Shown piece by piece: positions 42,623 to 51,610 of a stretch of 64,000 bases of DNA. The translations under genes and the position numbers were made by a program. The notes beneath the pieces were generated by a model. The model was not told the DNA's origin. It worked only from the letters and a program-made list of their open reading frames with translations, and did not search any database. The stretch lies in NCBI RefSeq assembly GCF_020102855.1, contig NZ_JADHZD010000019.1, positions 1 to 64,000 on the forward strand, written 5' to 3'. Within the stretch, counting starts at the first letter, position 1. The number at the start of each line of letters is the position of its first letter. The stretch is from Nocardioides lacusdianchii. GTDB lineage: Bacteria > Actinomycetota > Actinomycetes > Propionibacteriales > Nocardioidaceae.

Positions 42623-43267
42623 ATGAGCACGACCACCCGCACCATGCCCCGCACCCTGGGCACCCTGTCCCTCGGCCTGGCCCTCGCCCTCGGCGCCACC
42701 GCCTGCGGCGACGACACCGAGGCCGCCCGCACCGTCGAGACCAGCCCCACCGAGCACAACGACGCCGACGTCGCCTTCGCGACCGACATGATCCAGCACC
42801 ACGCGCAGGCCCTCTCGATGGTCGACCTGACGCTCGACCGCCCGCTCGACCCCGAGGTCCAGGCGCTGGCCGAGGAGATCCGGGCCGCGCAGGCGCCGGA
42901 GATCGAGACCATGGCCGACTGGCTGACCGACTGGGACGAGCCGGTCCCCGAGACCATGCGCGACCACGCCAACGCCGGTCACGACATGGGCGACATGTCC
43001 GACACCATGGACGACATGGAGGACCACGGGTCCGACATGCCGGGGATGATGAGCGCCGAGGACATGGACGCCCTGGAGGGCTCCGCCGACGCCGACTTCC
43101 AGCAGATGTGGCTCGAGATGATGATCGAGCACCACGAGGGCGCGGTCGAGATGGCGCGCGCCGAGCAGGAGGGCGGCCGCTTCGAGCCGGCCGTCGACCT
43201 GGCCGGACAGATCATCGACTCCCAGACCGAGGAGATCACCACGATGCGCGAGCTGCTGGAGGGCTGA
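42623..43267 (+). CDS. DUF305 lipoprotein
   Basis: A 214-residue DUF305 lipoprotein. The signal sequence ends in the lipobox ATAC (cysteine about position 28). The DUF305 halves are FATDMIQHHAQALSMVDL (about 52-69) and WLEMMIEHHEGAVEMARAE (about 163-181). Between them is a very Met/Asp/His-rich stretch (HDMGDMSDTMDDMEDHGSDM), a plausible copper- or silver-binding segment. It is probably exported and lipid-anchored. A GC hairpin at 43274-43301 ends the unit. Confidence 0.88.
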   Translation: MSTTTRTMPRTLGTLSLGLALALGATACGDDTEAARTVETSPTEHNDADVAFATDMIQHHAQALSMVDLTLDRPLDPEVQALAEEIRAAQAPEIETMADWLTDWDEPVPETMRDHANAGHDMGDMSDTMDDMEDHGSDMPGMMSAEDMDALEGSADADFQQMWLEMMIEHHEGAVEMARAEQEGGRFEPAVDLAGQIIDSQTEEITTMRELLEG

Positions 43268-43273
43268 CCGGGC

Positions 43274-43301
43274 CGGGCCGCCCGGCGACCGGGCGGGCCC
43301 G
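43274..43301 (+). terminator. Terminator after the DUF305 lipoprotein gene
   Basis: CGGGCCGCCCGG and CCGGGCGGGCCCG pair with one bulged base around CGA, seven bases after the stop codon. Confidence 0.6.
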
Positions 43302-43312
43302 TGTCCCACTTT

Positions 43313-43327
43313 TTGCACTGAGTGCAA
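43313..43327. promoter_or_regulatory. Probable TetR operator
   Basis: TTGCACT-G-AGTGCAA is a perfect 15-bp palindrome ending ten bases before the GTG start of the TetR-type gene, a position that suits autoregulation and control of the downstream exporter. Confidence 0.6.
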
Positions 43328-43337
43328 CACTTCCTCC

Positions 43338-43988
43338 GTGAGCCCGGTCGACCAGCACGTGCCCCTGCGCGAGCAGCGGCACCGCGCCCTCGTCGACGCA
43401 GCCCGTGCGCTGGCGACCGACCACGGCGCCGACGGGTTCACCGTCGACCGGGTCGCCATGCTCGCGGGGGTGTCGCGGCGTACGGTCTTCAACCACTTCG
43501 CCGGCCTGGACCAGCTGCTCGTCGCGGTGTGCGAGCAGATCCTCGCCGAGGTCACCACCGACCTCCTCGAGGGCGTCGACCGCGGCACCGCCGACCTGCC
43601 CCCGGGAGCTGCCGGCGGCGCCGCCGCGCTCGATGCGGTCTGCGAGGCCACCCGCGACGTCGACCTGCCGACGGCGATCGTCACGATCCAGCACGTGCTC
43701 GGCGGTCCCGACGTGGCCGACGAGCGCGCCGACGCGATCTCACGCACCGCCCTCGAGCACGTCGCGGGCCGCCTGCGCGAGCGCCTGCTGGAGCGCGCGC
43801 CGGGGCTCGACCCGCTCGACCTCGAGCTCACCCTGACCCTGCTCACGAGCGGCCTCGCCACCATCGCGCGCCACTGGCTCGAGGAGCAGCCCGCACCTCC
43901 CACCCGGGTGTCCCCCGAGGACCGTGCCGACTGGGACCGGCTGCTCGACCGCCTGCTCCACCGGCTCCGCGCCGGCCACGCCGGCTGA
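43338..43988 (+). CDS. TetR-family transcriptional regulator
   Basis: A 216-residue TetR repressor starting at GTG 43338. The N-terminal HTH is FTVDRVAMLAGVSRRTVFNHFAGLDQLLVAV (about 33-63). The C-terminal ligand domain is helical and unremarkable. It is followed after 45 bp by an MMPL-type transporter gene, which is a very common pairing, so it probably represses that exporter until a lipophilic ligand binds. The palindrome just upstream is the likely operator. Confidence 0.9.
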   Translation: MSPVDQHVPLREQRHRALVDAARALATDHGADGFTVDRVAMLAGVSRRTVFNHFAGLDQLLVAVCEQILAEVTTDLLEGVDRGTADLPPGAAGGAAALDAVCEATRDVDLPTAIVTIQHVLGGPDVADERADAISRTALEHVAGRLRERLLERAPGLDPLDLELTLTLLTSGLATIARHWLEEQPAPPTRVSPEDRADWDRLLDRLLHRLRAGHAG

Positions 43989-44033
43989 TCCACCCCGACT
44001 CCGAACACCCACCCCGAAAGGCCGTCACCCGAC

Positions 44034-46535
44034 ATGGCTGAGCTCCTCTTCCGCATCGGCCGCTTCGCCGCGCGGCGCCACTGGACCGTGATCGGCGCCT
44101 GGCTGGGCGTCCTGGCGGTCACCGTGGTGACGTACGTGTCCTTCGCCGGCGCGCTCTCGTCGTCGATCACGCTGCCGGACACCCCCACCACGCAGGTCTC
44201 CGGCCAGCTCGAGCGCGACTTCGAGGGCACCGGCGGCGGCAACGGCTCGATCGTCGCGGAGACCACGGACGGCTCGGCCTTCACCGACGCGCAGCAGGGC
44301 GAGCTGGTGGCGTTGTTCGACCGTCTGGCCGAGGTCGACTCGGTCGCCGACGTGTCCGACCCCTTCGCCACGCAGGAGCAGCTGGACTCCTCGGCCGAGC
44401 AGGTGGCCGACGGCCGCAAGCAGCTCGCCGACGGCTTGGCCCAGCTCCGCGAGGCCCAGGCACAGATCACCGGTGGTCGCGCGGCCCTGGAGCAGCAGCG
44501 CCAGCAGGCGCGCGAGGACGGCACCCTCGCCTCCGTCCGCGCCCAGCTCGACGCCGCCCAGCAGCAGCTCGACGAGGGGCAGGCCGAGCTCGACCGGCAG
44601 CAGGAGCAGGTCGACGAGCAGGCGCCCCAGCTCGAGCAGGGTGCGACCCTGACCTCGCTGTCGTCCGGCTTCCGCACGGTGTCGGAGGACGGCAGCGCAG
44701 CCGTCGCAAACGTCACCTTCGACGTGTCGACCAACGAGGTCACCCCCGAGGTGAAGACCGAGATCGAGGACCTCGTCGCCGACGCCGACATCGACGGCGT
44801 CGAGGTCCACCCCTCGCAGGACATCGCACAGACCGTCCCGTCCATCCTCGGCCCGGGTGAGATCGCGGGCGTGGTCATCGCCGCGATCGTTCTCTTCGTG
44901 ATGCTCGGGACGGTGCTCGGCGCGGCGCTTCCCCTGGTCACCGCGCTGCTGGGCGTCGGCGTCGCGTCACTGGCCTCGCTGTCCTTCTCGGGGATCGTCG
45001 ACTTCGTCTCGGTCACCCCGGTGCTCGGCGTGATGCTGGGCCTCGCCGTCGGCATCGACTACTCGCTCTTCATCATCAACCGTCACCGCCGTCAGCTGAA
45101 GCAGGGCGCCGACCTCCACGAGTCGATCGGCCTGGCCAACGGCACCTCCGGCAACGCAGTCGTCTTCGCCGGGGTGACCGTGATCGTCGCGCTGCTCGCG
45201 CTCAACGTGACCGGCGTCGGGTTCCTCGGCCTGATGGGCACCGTCGGTGCCGTCGCGGTGCTGGTCGCGATCCTGATGGCGGTCACCCTCACCCCCGCGG
45301 TGCTGGGCCTGGTCGGCACGCGGATCCTCCGCAAGCGCGAGCGGGCGAGCCTGGCGGGCGGGACGACGACCGACGACGACGCCATCACGGAGCGGGACAC
45401 GCCCATGAGCACCCGCCGCGCCTGGACCGTCCTCGGGCTGGGCGTGGTCGGACTGCTCGTGGTGGCCGCACCGGGCACGCAGATGCGGCTCGGGCTCCCC
45501 GACGGGTCGACGCAGCCGCCGGAGTCGGCCGGCTTCAAGGCCTACGACATTCAGGCGGAGAAGTTCGGCGAGGGGTCCAACGGCCCGCTGCTGGTCGTCG
45601 CCGACCTCCCCGGTCCGATCACCGAGGACGGCGTCGTCGCCGAGCAGGCCGCGGTCGGCGAGCAGCTCGGGCGGGTCTGGAACGTCGAGGCCGTCGTGCC
45701 GATCGGTGCGTCGCAGGACCGGTCGGCCCTGGCCTTCCAGGTCGTCCCGGCCGGGTCGCCGTCGAGCGAGTCGACCGCCGAGCTCGTGCAGAACCTCCGT
45801 ACGTCCACCCCGACGACCACCGACGGCGGCGAGGCCACCCTCGGCGTCGCGGGCAACGCCAGCGCCGGCATCGACATCTCCGACAAGCTCGCCGAGGTGC
45901 TGCCCCTCTACCTCGTGCTGGTGGTCGGCCTCTCGCTGCTGATCCTGGTCCTGGTGTTCCGCTCGATCCTGGTGCCCCTGACCGCGACGCTCGGCTTCGT
46001 GCTGTCTCTCCTCGCAGCCTTCGGCGGCATCACCGCGATCTTCCAGCTCGGCTTCCTCAGCGACCTCTTCGGCGTCCACGCGCCCGGACCGGTGCTGAGC
46101 TTCCTGCCGATCATCGCCACCGGCATCCTCTTCGGCCTCGCCATGGACTACCAGCTCTTCCTGGTCTCCGGGATGCGGGAGGCGTACGCCCACGGTGCCC
46201 CGGCGCGGGTCGCGGTGCAGCACGGGCTCAACGCCGGGCGGGCGGTCGTCACGGCCGCGGCGATCATCATGATCTCGGTCTTCGCGGGCTTCATCTTCTC
46301 CCACGACGCGACCATCAAGCCGATCGGCTTCGGGCTGGCCTTCGGGGTGCTGCTCGACGCGTTCGTGGTTCGGATGGTGCTGATCCCGGCCGCGATGCAC
46401 CTGCTGGGCGAGCACGCGTGGTGGCTGCCGCGCTGGCTGGACCGGATCCTTCCCGACGTCGACGTGGAGGGTGCGAAGCTCGAGCGCAGCCACCCGGTGC
46501 ACACGGCGCCGACTCACGACACAATGCATCCGTGA
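44034..46535 (+). CDS. MMPL/RND-family transporter
   Basis: An 833-residue MMPL-family exporter with the RND double-repeat layout. Each half has a hydrophobic block (about 275-430 and 620-800) preceded by an extracytoplasmic domain. The proton-relay Asp-Tyr pairs are visible in IDYSLFI (about 342) and MDYQLFL (about 704). The first extracytoplasmic loop contains a long Gln/Ala/Leu coiled coil (about 105-200: [33 protein letters not shown]). It should move lipids or hydrophobic compounds across the membrane with the proton gradient. Its stop overlaps the GTG of the next gene (GTGA). Confidence 0.9.
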   Translation: MAELLFRIGRFAARRHWTVIGAWLGVLAVTVVTYVSFAGALSSSITLPDTPTTQVSGQLERDFEGTGGGNGSIVAETTDGSAFTDAQQGELVALFDRLAEVDSVADVSDPFATQEQLDSSAEQVADGRKQLADGLAQLREAQAQITGGRAALEQQRQQAREDGTLASVRAQLDAAQQQLDEGQAELDRQQEQVDEQAPQLEQGATLTSLSSGFRTVSEDGSAAVANVTFDVSTNEVTPEVKTEIEDLVADADIDGVEVHPSQDIAQTVPSILGPGEIAGVVIAAIVLFVMLGTVLGAALPLVTALLGVGVASLASLSFSGIVDFVSVTPVLGVMLGLAVGIDYSLFIINRHRRQLKQGADLHESIGLANGTSGNAVVFAGVTVIVALLALNVTGVGFLGLMGTVGAVAVLVAILMAVTLTPAVLGLVGTRILRKRERASLAGGTTTDDDAITERDTPMSTRRAWTVLGLGVVGLLVVAAPGTQMRLGLPDGSTQPPESAGFKAYDIQAEKFGEGSNGPLLVVADLPGPITEDGVVAEQAAVGEQLGRVWNVEAVVPIGASQDRSALAFQVVPAGSPSSESTAELVQNLRTSTPTTTDGGEATLGVAGNASAGIDISDKLAEVLPLYLVLVVGLSLLILVLVFRSILVPLTATLGFVLSLLAAFGGITAIFQLGFLSDLFGVHAPGPVLSFLPIIATGILFGLAMDYQLFLVSGMREAYAHGAPARVAVQHGLNAGRAVVTAAAIIMISVFAGFIFSHDATIKPIGFGLAFGVLLDAFVVRMVLIPAAMHLLGEHAWWLPRWLDRILPDVDVEGAKLERSHPVHTAPTHDTMHP

Positions 46536-47353
46536 CCGACTCCCGACCCGTCCGCACCTGGCTGACCGACATGGACGGGGTCCTCGTGCGCGAGGAGGAC
46601 CCGATCCCGGGGGCGAAGGAGTTCATCGCCGCCCTGCGCGAGCAGGAGATCCCCTTCCTGGTCCTGACCAACAACTCGATCTTCACCCCGCGCGACCTGC
46701 GGGTACGGCTGCTGCGAAGCAGCGGCATCGACGTGCCGGAGCAGTCGATCTGGACATCCGCGCTCGCGACCGCGCAGTTCCTCGACGACCAGCGTCCGGG
46801 CGGTTCGGCGTACGTCGTGGGCGAGACGGGGCTGACCGCGGCGGTCCACGACATCGGCTACGTGATGACCGACCAGGACCCGGACTACGTCGTGCTCGGC
46901 GAGACGCGGACCTACTCCTTCGAGGCCATCACCCGCGCGATCCGGCTGATCAACGGAGGGGCGCGCTTCATCGCCACCAACCCCGACCCGAGCGGCCCGA
47001 GCGCGCAGGGGATGCTGCCCGCGACCGGATCGGTCGCGGCGCTGATCAGCACCGCGACGGGCCGCCAGCCCTACTTCATCGGCAAGCCCAACCCGCTGAT
47101 GATGCGCAGCGCGCTCAACCGACTCGAGGCGCACTCGGAGACCACGGTGATGATCGGCGACCGGATGGACACCGACATCATCAGCGGCCTCGAGGCCGGC
47201 CTGCGCACGATCCTCGTCGCGACCGGGGCGACCGAGCGCCACCAGGTGCAGGACTTCCCCTACCGACCCACGATGGTCGTCGACTCGATCGCCGACGTGG
47301 TGCCGATGGTCGGGCAGATGCTGCTGCCCGAAGAAGCCGGCGAGGGGATCTAG
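46532..47353 (+). CDS. HAD-IIA family sugar/nucleotide phosphatase
   Basis: A 273-residue HAD-IIA hydrolase (NagD-like). Motif I is LTDMDGVLV (about 9-17), motif II LVLTNNS (about 43-49), and the C-terminal motif is GKPNPLMM ... [19 protein letters not shown]. It starts with threonine in place of the usual first catalytic Asp neighbour, but the D-x-D pair (DMD) is intact. It dephosphorylates small sugar or nucleotide phosphates in the cytoplasm. GTG 46532 overlaps the MMPL stop. Confidence 0.9.
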   Translation: MTDSRPVRTWLTDMDGVLVREEDPIPGAKEFIAALREQEIPFLVLTNNSIFTPRDLRVRLLRSSGIDVPEQSIWTSALATAQFLDDQRPGGSAYVVGETGLTAAVHDIGYVMTDQDPDYVVLGETRTYSFEAITRAIRLINGGARFIATNPDPSGPSAQGMLPATGSVAALISTATGRQPYFIGKPNPLMMRSALNRLEAHSETTVMIGDRMDTDIISGLEAGLRTILVATGATERHQVQDFPYRPTMVVDSIADVVPMVGQMLLPEEAGEGI

Positions 47354-47357
47354 GGCG

Positions 47358-47858
47358 CTGATCACGACCTTCCTCGTCGAGCACCCGTGGCTCACGAGCG
47401 TCGCACTCCTGCTCACCGTCACGGTCGGGCCGCCGCTGGGCTACTGGCTGGTCGAGCGTCCCCGGCTCGCCCTGTGGCTGGGGCTGCTCAGCGTGCTGCC
47501 CGTCGTGGCGCTCACGCTGGTGCCGACCAGCCGTGACCTCGTGGTCGGGTGCGCGGCCGAGTGGTACTTCCCGAAGCTGGGGGCGGTGGAGCTGATGGCC
47601 AACCTCGTGCTCTTCGTGCCGCCGGCCCTCCTGTTCGGCGTCGCCCTCCGCCGACCGCTGCTCGTGCTCGTCGGGGCGAGTGCGGCGTCCGCGCTGATCG
47701 AGGTCCTCCAGGCGTTCGCCACGACGCTGGGGCGGTCGTGCTCGACGAACGACTGGTTGTACAACACGCTGGGAGCCGTGCTGGGTGCGGCGGTCGCTGT
47801 GGCAGCGCTCCGCGCATCGAGAGCAATCGGAGTACAGCGGGCGAGCGGCGGCCACTGA
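47358..47858 (+). CDS. VanZ-family membrane protein
   Basis: A predicted 166-residue VanZ-like protein with about four hydrophobic segments. The conserved part includes NLVLFVPPALLFGVAL and SALIEVLQAF, followed by CSTNDWLYNTLGAVLGA, which are hallmarks of the family. The coding frame is open from the end of the HAD gene, and the only start that gives the full first membrane helix (LITTFLVEHPWLTSVALLL...) is a CTG at 47358, four bases after the HAD stop; the first GTG, at 47493, would remove it. The CTG start is inference. The role of VanZ proteins outside teicoplanin resistance is unclear. Confidence 0.7.
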   Translation: MITTFLVEHPWLTSVALLLTVTVGPPLGYWLVERPRLALWLGLLSVLPVVALTLVPTSRDLVVGCAAEWYFPKLGAVELMANLVLFVPPALLFGVALRRPLLVLVGASAASALIEVLQAFATTLGRSCSTNDWLYNTLGAVLGAAVAVAALRASRAIGVQRASGGH

Positions 47859-47917
47859 CCGCTGTGCGGTGTCCGTGGTTCGTCAGCCGCACCACGATCA
47901 CCGCACTCTGACGTCTC

Positions 47918-48160
47918 TCAGGCAGCGCGGCCGGGAAGCAGGCGGCGTACGGCTCCGCGCAGCGCGCTCTCCGGGCGACCACCGCGCTGGATGGGGAGCA
48001 GGTGGGTGAGGTTCTCGCGCTCGGCCATCAGCTGGATCGCGTCGTCCTCGTAGCCCTGGGCCAGGGACTCGGCGGCGGCGAGGTCGTCGCGGGCGACCGC
48101 GGCCTCGACCAGGCGGGCGTAGTGGTCGTGCAGCTCGTCGAGCTCGTCGATCAGTCGCAT
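47918..48160 (-). CDS. Small hypothetical protein (80 aa)
   Basis: An 80-residue, mostly helical protein (MRLIDELDELHDHYARLVEAAVARDDLAAAESLAQGY), with alternating charges in the first half and an Arg-rich end (LRGAVRRLLPGR). No family recognised. Start ATG 48160 is preceded by GAGGAGAACGAG on the minus strand, a good ribosome binding site. It is downstream of the fused spermidine-synthase-like gene on the same strand, separated by about 100 bp. Confidence 0.55.
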   Translation of the reverse strand: MRLIDELDELHDHYARLVEAAVARDDLAAAESLAQGYEDDAIQLMAERENLTHLLPIQRGGRPESALRGAVRRLLPGRAA

Positions 48161-48257
48161 CTCGTTCTCCTCGGGGTGGGGACTTATGTCTCCAGTGTGC
48201 CGAAGTCCTTGGAACGATCCAATCGCGGAGGGTGTGACCTTGCCCGCGTACGACGGA

Positions 48258-49763
48258 TCAGCGCGCGTAGGGCGTGAGCAGCTGGTCGACGGGGGCGTAG
48301 TCGTCGCGCAGCACCGGGGCGTCGCCGACCCACGCGTCGAGGTCCTCGCCCTCGAGCGCGCCCCACGCGAGGTCGCGCTCGGCCATCCGGTCCTCGACAG
48401 CAGCGATGTCGAGCGGTGAGGCTGACGCGACCACGACGAGGTTGCCCCCCTCCTCCCCGGCGAGCGACGACGGCTCGGCGAGCAGCGCGACGTGGTCGAA
48501 GACCTCGGCCGTCGTCGCGACGGCCGCGCGGGCGAAGTCGAGCGGACCGAAGTCGATGAGGTTGGCTACGTAGACCCCGTCCGCGGCCAGCGCCTCCTCG
48601 AGGCCGCCGACGGCCTCGACGCTCGCGAGGTGCCACGGCACGCTGACGCCGCCGAAGGCGTCGCCCACGACCAGGTCGAGGGCTGCGGGCTCGAGGTCGT
48701 CGATCGCGAGGCGGCCGTCCTCGACGTCGACCTCGACGCCCTCGGGCAGCGAGCCGCCGAGGAGGCGTACGTCGGCCTCGACCACGCCCGCGTCGATCTC
48801 CGACACTCGGCTGCTGGTGCCGGTGCGGGTGGTGGCGAGGTAGCGCGGGATCGTCAGGCCGCCGGCGCCGAGGTGGTAGGCGTCGAGCGCCTCGCCCTCG
48901 GGGAAGGCAGTGTCGGTGACCGAGGCCATCGCCTCGATGTAGGCGAACTCGAGGTGGGTCGGGTCCTCGACGTCGACGTAGGAGTGGCGCAGCCCGTCGA
49001 GCACGAGGGTCCTGCCGGTGGGTCGCTCGGGGTCGGTGGTGATCGCGAGGCAGTGGTAGGTCGTCTCGGTGTCGCAGCCGCTCGGCGCGGCCGCCGCGCC
49101 GAGCCCGGCCAGCGCCACCACGAGCGCGAGCACGACGTCGCTGCGCCCGCGACGCCCGGCGACCTGCACGGCCACCGCCGCCACGAGCAGGGCGACCCCG
49201 AGGCCGACGAGGATCCCGCTGACCGGCACCCGCGAGATCAGCACGAAGCCCGTCACCACGGTGCCGAAGATCGCACCCACCGTGCCGACGCCGGAGAGGT
49301 GGCCGACCACGCTGCCGGTCTGCTGGAGGCTGGTGAGACGCAGCTTGATCACCACCGGCGTCACCGCCGACAGCAGCGCGCCCGGCACGAGGATCGACAG
49401 GGTGGCCATGAGCAGCAGCAGTCCGGGACTGTTGGTGGCCGCGGAGCCCCGCACCAGCGTCGGCGTCAGCGCGACCGCGGCGCCGGAGATGCCCAGCAGC
49501 GGACCGAGGAGGTGCCGTGGCGCAACGCGGTCGGCGCTCCACCCGCCGGCCCACGTGCCCGCGGCGATCGCGGTCAGCGCGAGCCCGATCACCATCGTGT
49601 TCGTCTCGAGGGTCAGGCCGAAGTAGGGCGCCAGCAGCCGCAGCGCGACCAGCTCGACGACCAGCACCGCCGCCGACGAGCCGAAGACCAGGGCGGCGGC
49701 CACCCACGGACCGAGCCCCGGTCCGCTGGTCGACTCAGGTGCCGGTGCCTCGTCGCTCGTCAT
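48258..49763 (-). CDS. Fused membrane / spermidine-synthase-like protein
   Basis: A 501-residue fusion. The first 220 residues hold about seven transmembrane helices (FGSSAAVLVVELVALRLLAPYFG and on), as in the transporter-like half of 'fused MFS/spermidine synthase' proteins. The remainder is a Rossmann methyltransferase-fold domain like spermidine synthase: DAYHLGAGGLTIPRYLA, ISEIDAGVVEAD, DLVVGDAFGGVSVPWHL. Whether it makes polyamines is doubtful; such fusions mostly lack proof of aminopropyl transfer. Start ATG 49763. It is downstream of the chromate transporter gene by 45 bp. Confidence 0.85.
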   Translation of the reverse strand: MTSDEAPAPESTSGPGLGPWVAAALVFGSSAAVLVVELVALRLLAPYFGLTLETNTMVIGLALTAIAAGTWAGGWSADRVAPRHLLGPLLGISGAAVALTPTLVRGSAATNSPGLLLLMATLSILVPGALLSAVTPVVIKLRLTSLQQTGSVVGHLSGVGTVGAIFGTVVTGFVLISRVPVSGILVGLGVALLVAAVAVQVAGRRGRSDVVLALVVALAGLGAAAAPSGCDTETTYHCLAITTDPERPTGRTLVLDGLRHSYVDVEDPTHLEFAYIEAMASVTDTAFPEGEALDAYHLGAGGLTIPRYLATTRTGTSSRVSEIDAGVVEADVRLLGGSLPEGVEVDVEDGRLAIDDLEPAALDLVVGDAFGGVSVPWHLASVEAVGGLEEALAADGVYVANLIDFGPLDFARAAVATTAEVFDHVALLAEPSSLAGEEGGNLVVVASASPLDIAAVEDRMAERDLAWGALEGEDLDAWVGDAPVLRDDYAPVDQLLTPYAR

Positions 49764-49808
49764 GCGCAGATCCTCGCCGACGGCCGCAACCGGTGCGGCG
49801 TACGCCCC

Positions 49809-51173
49809 TCAGGCGGCGAGTGCCAGGCCGAGCACGACGCCGGCCAGCGCGCAGGCGCCGAGCGTGCGGAGCACCGACCACCCGCGCCAGAAGACCAGCG
49901 CGCAACCCAGCACCGTGATCGCCAGCGACGGCCACTCGAGGGAGGCGAGCAGGGGGTACTCCACGTCGAGCGGGCCCGCGGTGAGGCGGGCGGTGTCGGC
50001 GAAGAGGGTGTGGAGGGCGAAGAAGACCGCCAAGCTGGCGATCACGCCGACGACCGCGGCGGTGATGCCGGCGAGGGCGGCGGCGAGGTCCCGGTTGCCG
50101 CGCAGGCGCTCGACGTAGGGCGCGCCGAGCAGGATGAAGAGGAAGCACGGCACGAAGGTCACCCACGTGGTGAGCAGCGCGGCGAGCACCGCCGCCACCC
50201 ACGGGTCCAGCCCGCCTGGCGCGCGGTAGGCACCGACGAAGGCGACGAACTGCACCACCATCACCAGCGGCCCCGGGGTGGTCTCGGCGAGCGCGAGGCC
50301 GCGCACCATCTCGCCGGGCGCCAGCCAGCCGTAGACGCTGACCGCCTGCTGCGCGACGTAGGCCAGGACGGCGTACGCCCCGCCGAAGGTGACCACCGCT
50401 GCCCCGGAGAAGAAGAGGCCCTGGTCGACGAAGATGCTCGAGCGGCCGAACAGCACCGCGGCGATGGCGACGGGGGCGAACCACGCGGTGAGGCCGATGG
50501 CCAGGACCAGTGCCGACCGGCGGGTGGTCGGGCGCTCGGAGTGCAGCGCGTCGTCGCTGATCAGCGGCGCCGGGCCGTCGTCGACCGCGGCGCGCGGCGG
50601 GTGCGTGAGGGTCGGGATCCGGCGCCCCAGCACCCAGCCGAGGAGCGCGGCGACGGCGACCACCGCCGGGAAGGGGACCGCGAAGAAGGTCAGCGCGACG
50701 AACGACAGCACCGCCAGCGCGACCAGGGCCGGGTGGCCGAGACCCTTGCGGCCGACGCGGACGACGGCCTGCACCACGATCGCGATGACGGCGGGCGCGA
50801 GGCCGAGGAAGAGCGACTCGACGAGCGTGCTGTCGCCGTAGGCGACGTAGATCCCCGAGAGCACCAGCAGCGCCACGACGCCGGGGAGGATGAAGAGGAC
50901 GCCCGCGACCAGCGCACCGCGCACGCCGTTGAGGAGCCACCCGACGTAGGTCGCCAGCTGCTGGGCCTCGGGCCCGGGGAGCAGCGTGCAGTAGGACAGC
51001 GCGAAGAGGAACCGCTGCTGGCCGATCCAGCGCTTCTCGTCGACGAGCGTGCGCTGCATGACCGCGATCTGCCCGGCGGGTCCGCCGAAGGTCTGGAGCG
51101 AGATGGCGAACCAGGTCCTCGCGGCCTCACGAAGCGGGATGACGTCGCGGGTCGTGCTGGAGCCGGTGCCCAT
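49809..51173 (-). CDS. chrA: Chromate transporter family protein
   Basis: A 454-residue ChrA/CHR-family membrane protein with two homologous halves. The family signature appears in each: FGGPAGQIAVMQRTLVDEKRW with LLPGPEAQQLATYVGWLL in the first, and FGGAYAVLAYVAQQAVS with ETTPGPLVMVVQFVAFVGAY in the second. About ten hydrophobic segments are visible. It would export chromate or sulfate-like oxyanions. I chose ATG 51173 (MGTGSSTTRDVIPLREAARTW) over an in-frame start 36 bases upstream because the family begins close to the REA(A)RTW segment. Confidence 0.88.
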   Translation of the reverse strand: MGTGSSTTRDVIPLREAARTWFAISLQTFGGPAGQIAVMQRTLVDEKRWIGQQRFLFALSYCTLLPGPEAQQLATYVGWLLNGVRGALVAGVLFILPGVVALLVLSGIYVAYGDSTLVESLFLGLAPAVIAIVVQAVVRVGRKGLGHPALVALAVLSFVALTFFAVPFPAVVAVAALLGWVLGRRIPTLTHPPRAAVDDGPAPLISDDALHSERPTTRRSALVLAIGLTAWFAPVAIAAVLFGRSSIFVDQGLFFSGAAVVTFGGAYAVLAYVAQQAVSVYGWLAPGEMVRGLALAETTPGPLVMVVQFVAFVGAYRAPGGLDPWVAAVLAALLTTWVTFVPCFLFILLGAPYVERLRGNRDLAAALAGITAAVVGVIASLAVFFALHTLFADTARLTAGPLDVEYPLLASLEWPSLAITVLGCALVFWRGWSVLRTLGACALAGVVLGLALAA

Positions 51174-51238
51174 GGCTGCATGGGACCGCGCCCGTGGGAG
51201 CAAAGTCAAGCCGACTGGTCGACTTAGCCCGGACGTGA

Positions 51239-51269
51239 CCGACGCCCCGGCCGTGGGCCGGGGCGTCGG
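51239..51269 (-). terminator. Terminator after the GlsB-like gene
   Basis: CCGACGCCCCGGCC (51239-51252) and its exact complement (51256-51269) make a 14-bp stem with a GTG loop, 16 bases beyond the GlsB-like stop on the minus strand. Confidence 0.7.
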
Positions 51270-51285
51270 TGGGTGCTGCGGTGGC

Positions 51286-51543
51286 TCAGGCGGTCTTGTT
51301 CTTGCCGGCCACGGACTCGGCCACGCCGATCAGCAGGACCGCGAACACGACGGCGAGCACGAAGCCCAGCACGTTGAGCTCGAAGATGCTGCCCTTGTTG
51401 AAGAAGTTGGCGATGACGCCACCGATCACCGAGCCGACGAGGCCCAGGCCGAGGGTGGCGAGGATGCCCAGGTTCTGCTTGCCGGGCTTGATGAGCCGGG
51501 CCAGCGCTCCGATGATGAGGCCGGCGACGAGGAATCCGATCAT
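51286..51543 (-). CDS. GlsB/YeaQ/YmgE-family small membrane protein
   Basis: An 85-residue protein of the transglycosylase-associated (GlsB/YeaQ/YmgE) family. It has three hydrophobic stretches: FLVAGLIIGALARLI, LGILATLGLGLVGSVIGGVIA and VLGFVLAVVFAVLLIGVAES. The GlxxxxGxxG pattern around G36-G42 is typical. These proteins are often induced by stress; the role is unknown. AGGAGCA lies upstream of ATG 51543. It appears to be monocistronic, with its own terminator. Confidence 0.88.
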   Translation of the reverse strand: MIGFLVAGLIIGALARLIKPGKQNLGILATLGLGLVGSVIGGVIANFFNKGSIFELNVLGFVLAVVFAVLLIGVAESVAGKNKTA

Positions 51544-51610
51544 GTGCTGCTCCTTGGCTCTTGACGGGCGTCGTGGTGACGCCCTGCGTCGAGCGTAGGG
51601 GTTCGCGCGC

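Noticed and set aside
41234-45055. A very long open frame on the minus strand across the DUF305, TetR and MMPL genes
   Set aside because: It is a by-product of very high GC; its product is low-complexity Ser/Arg/Ala sequence, and the plus-strand genes have recognisable domains throughout.
48492-51227. A 900-residue open frame on the plus strand opposite the spermidine-synthase-like and chromate transporter genes
   Set aside because: The translation is an Arg/Asp/His-rich antisense reading of two well-supported minus-strand genes.
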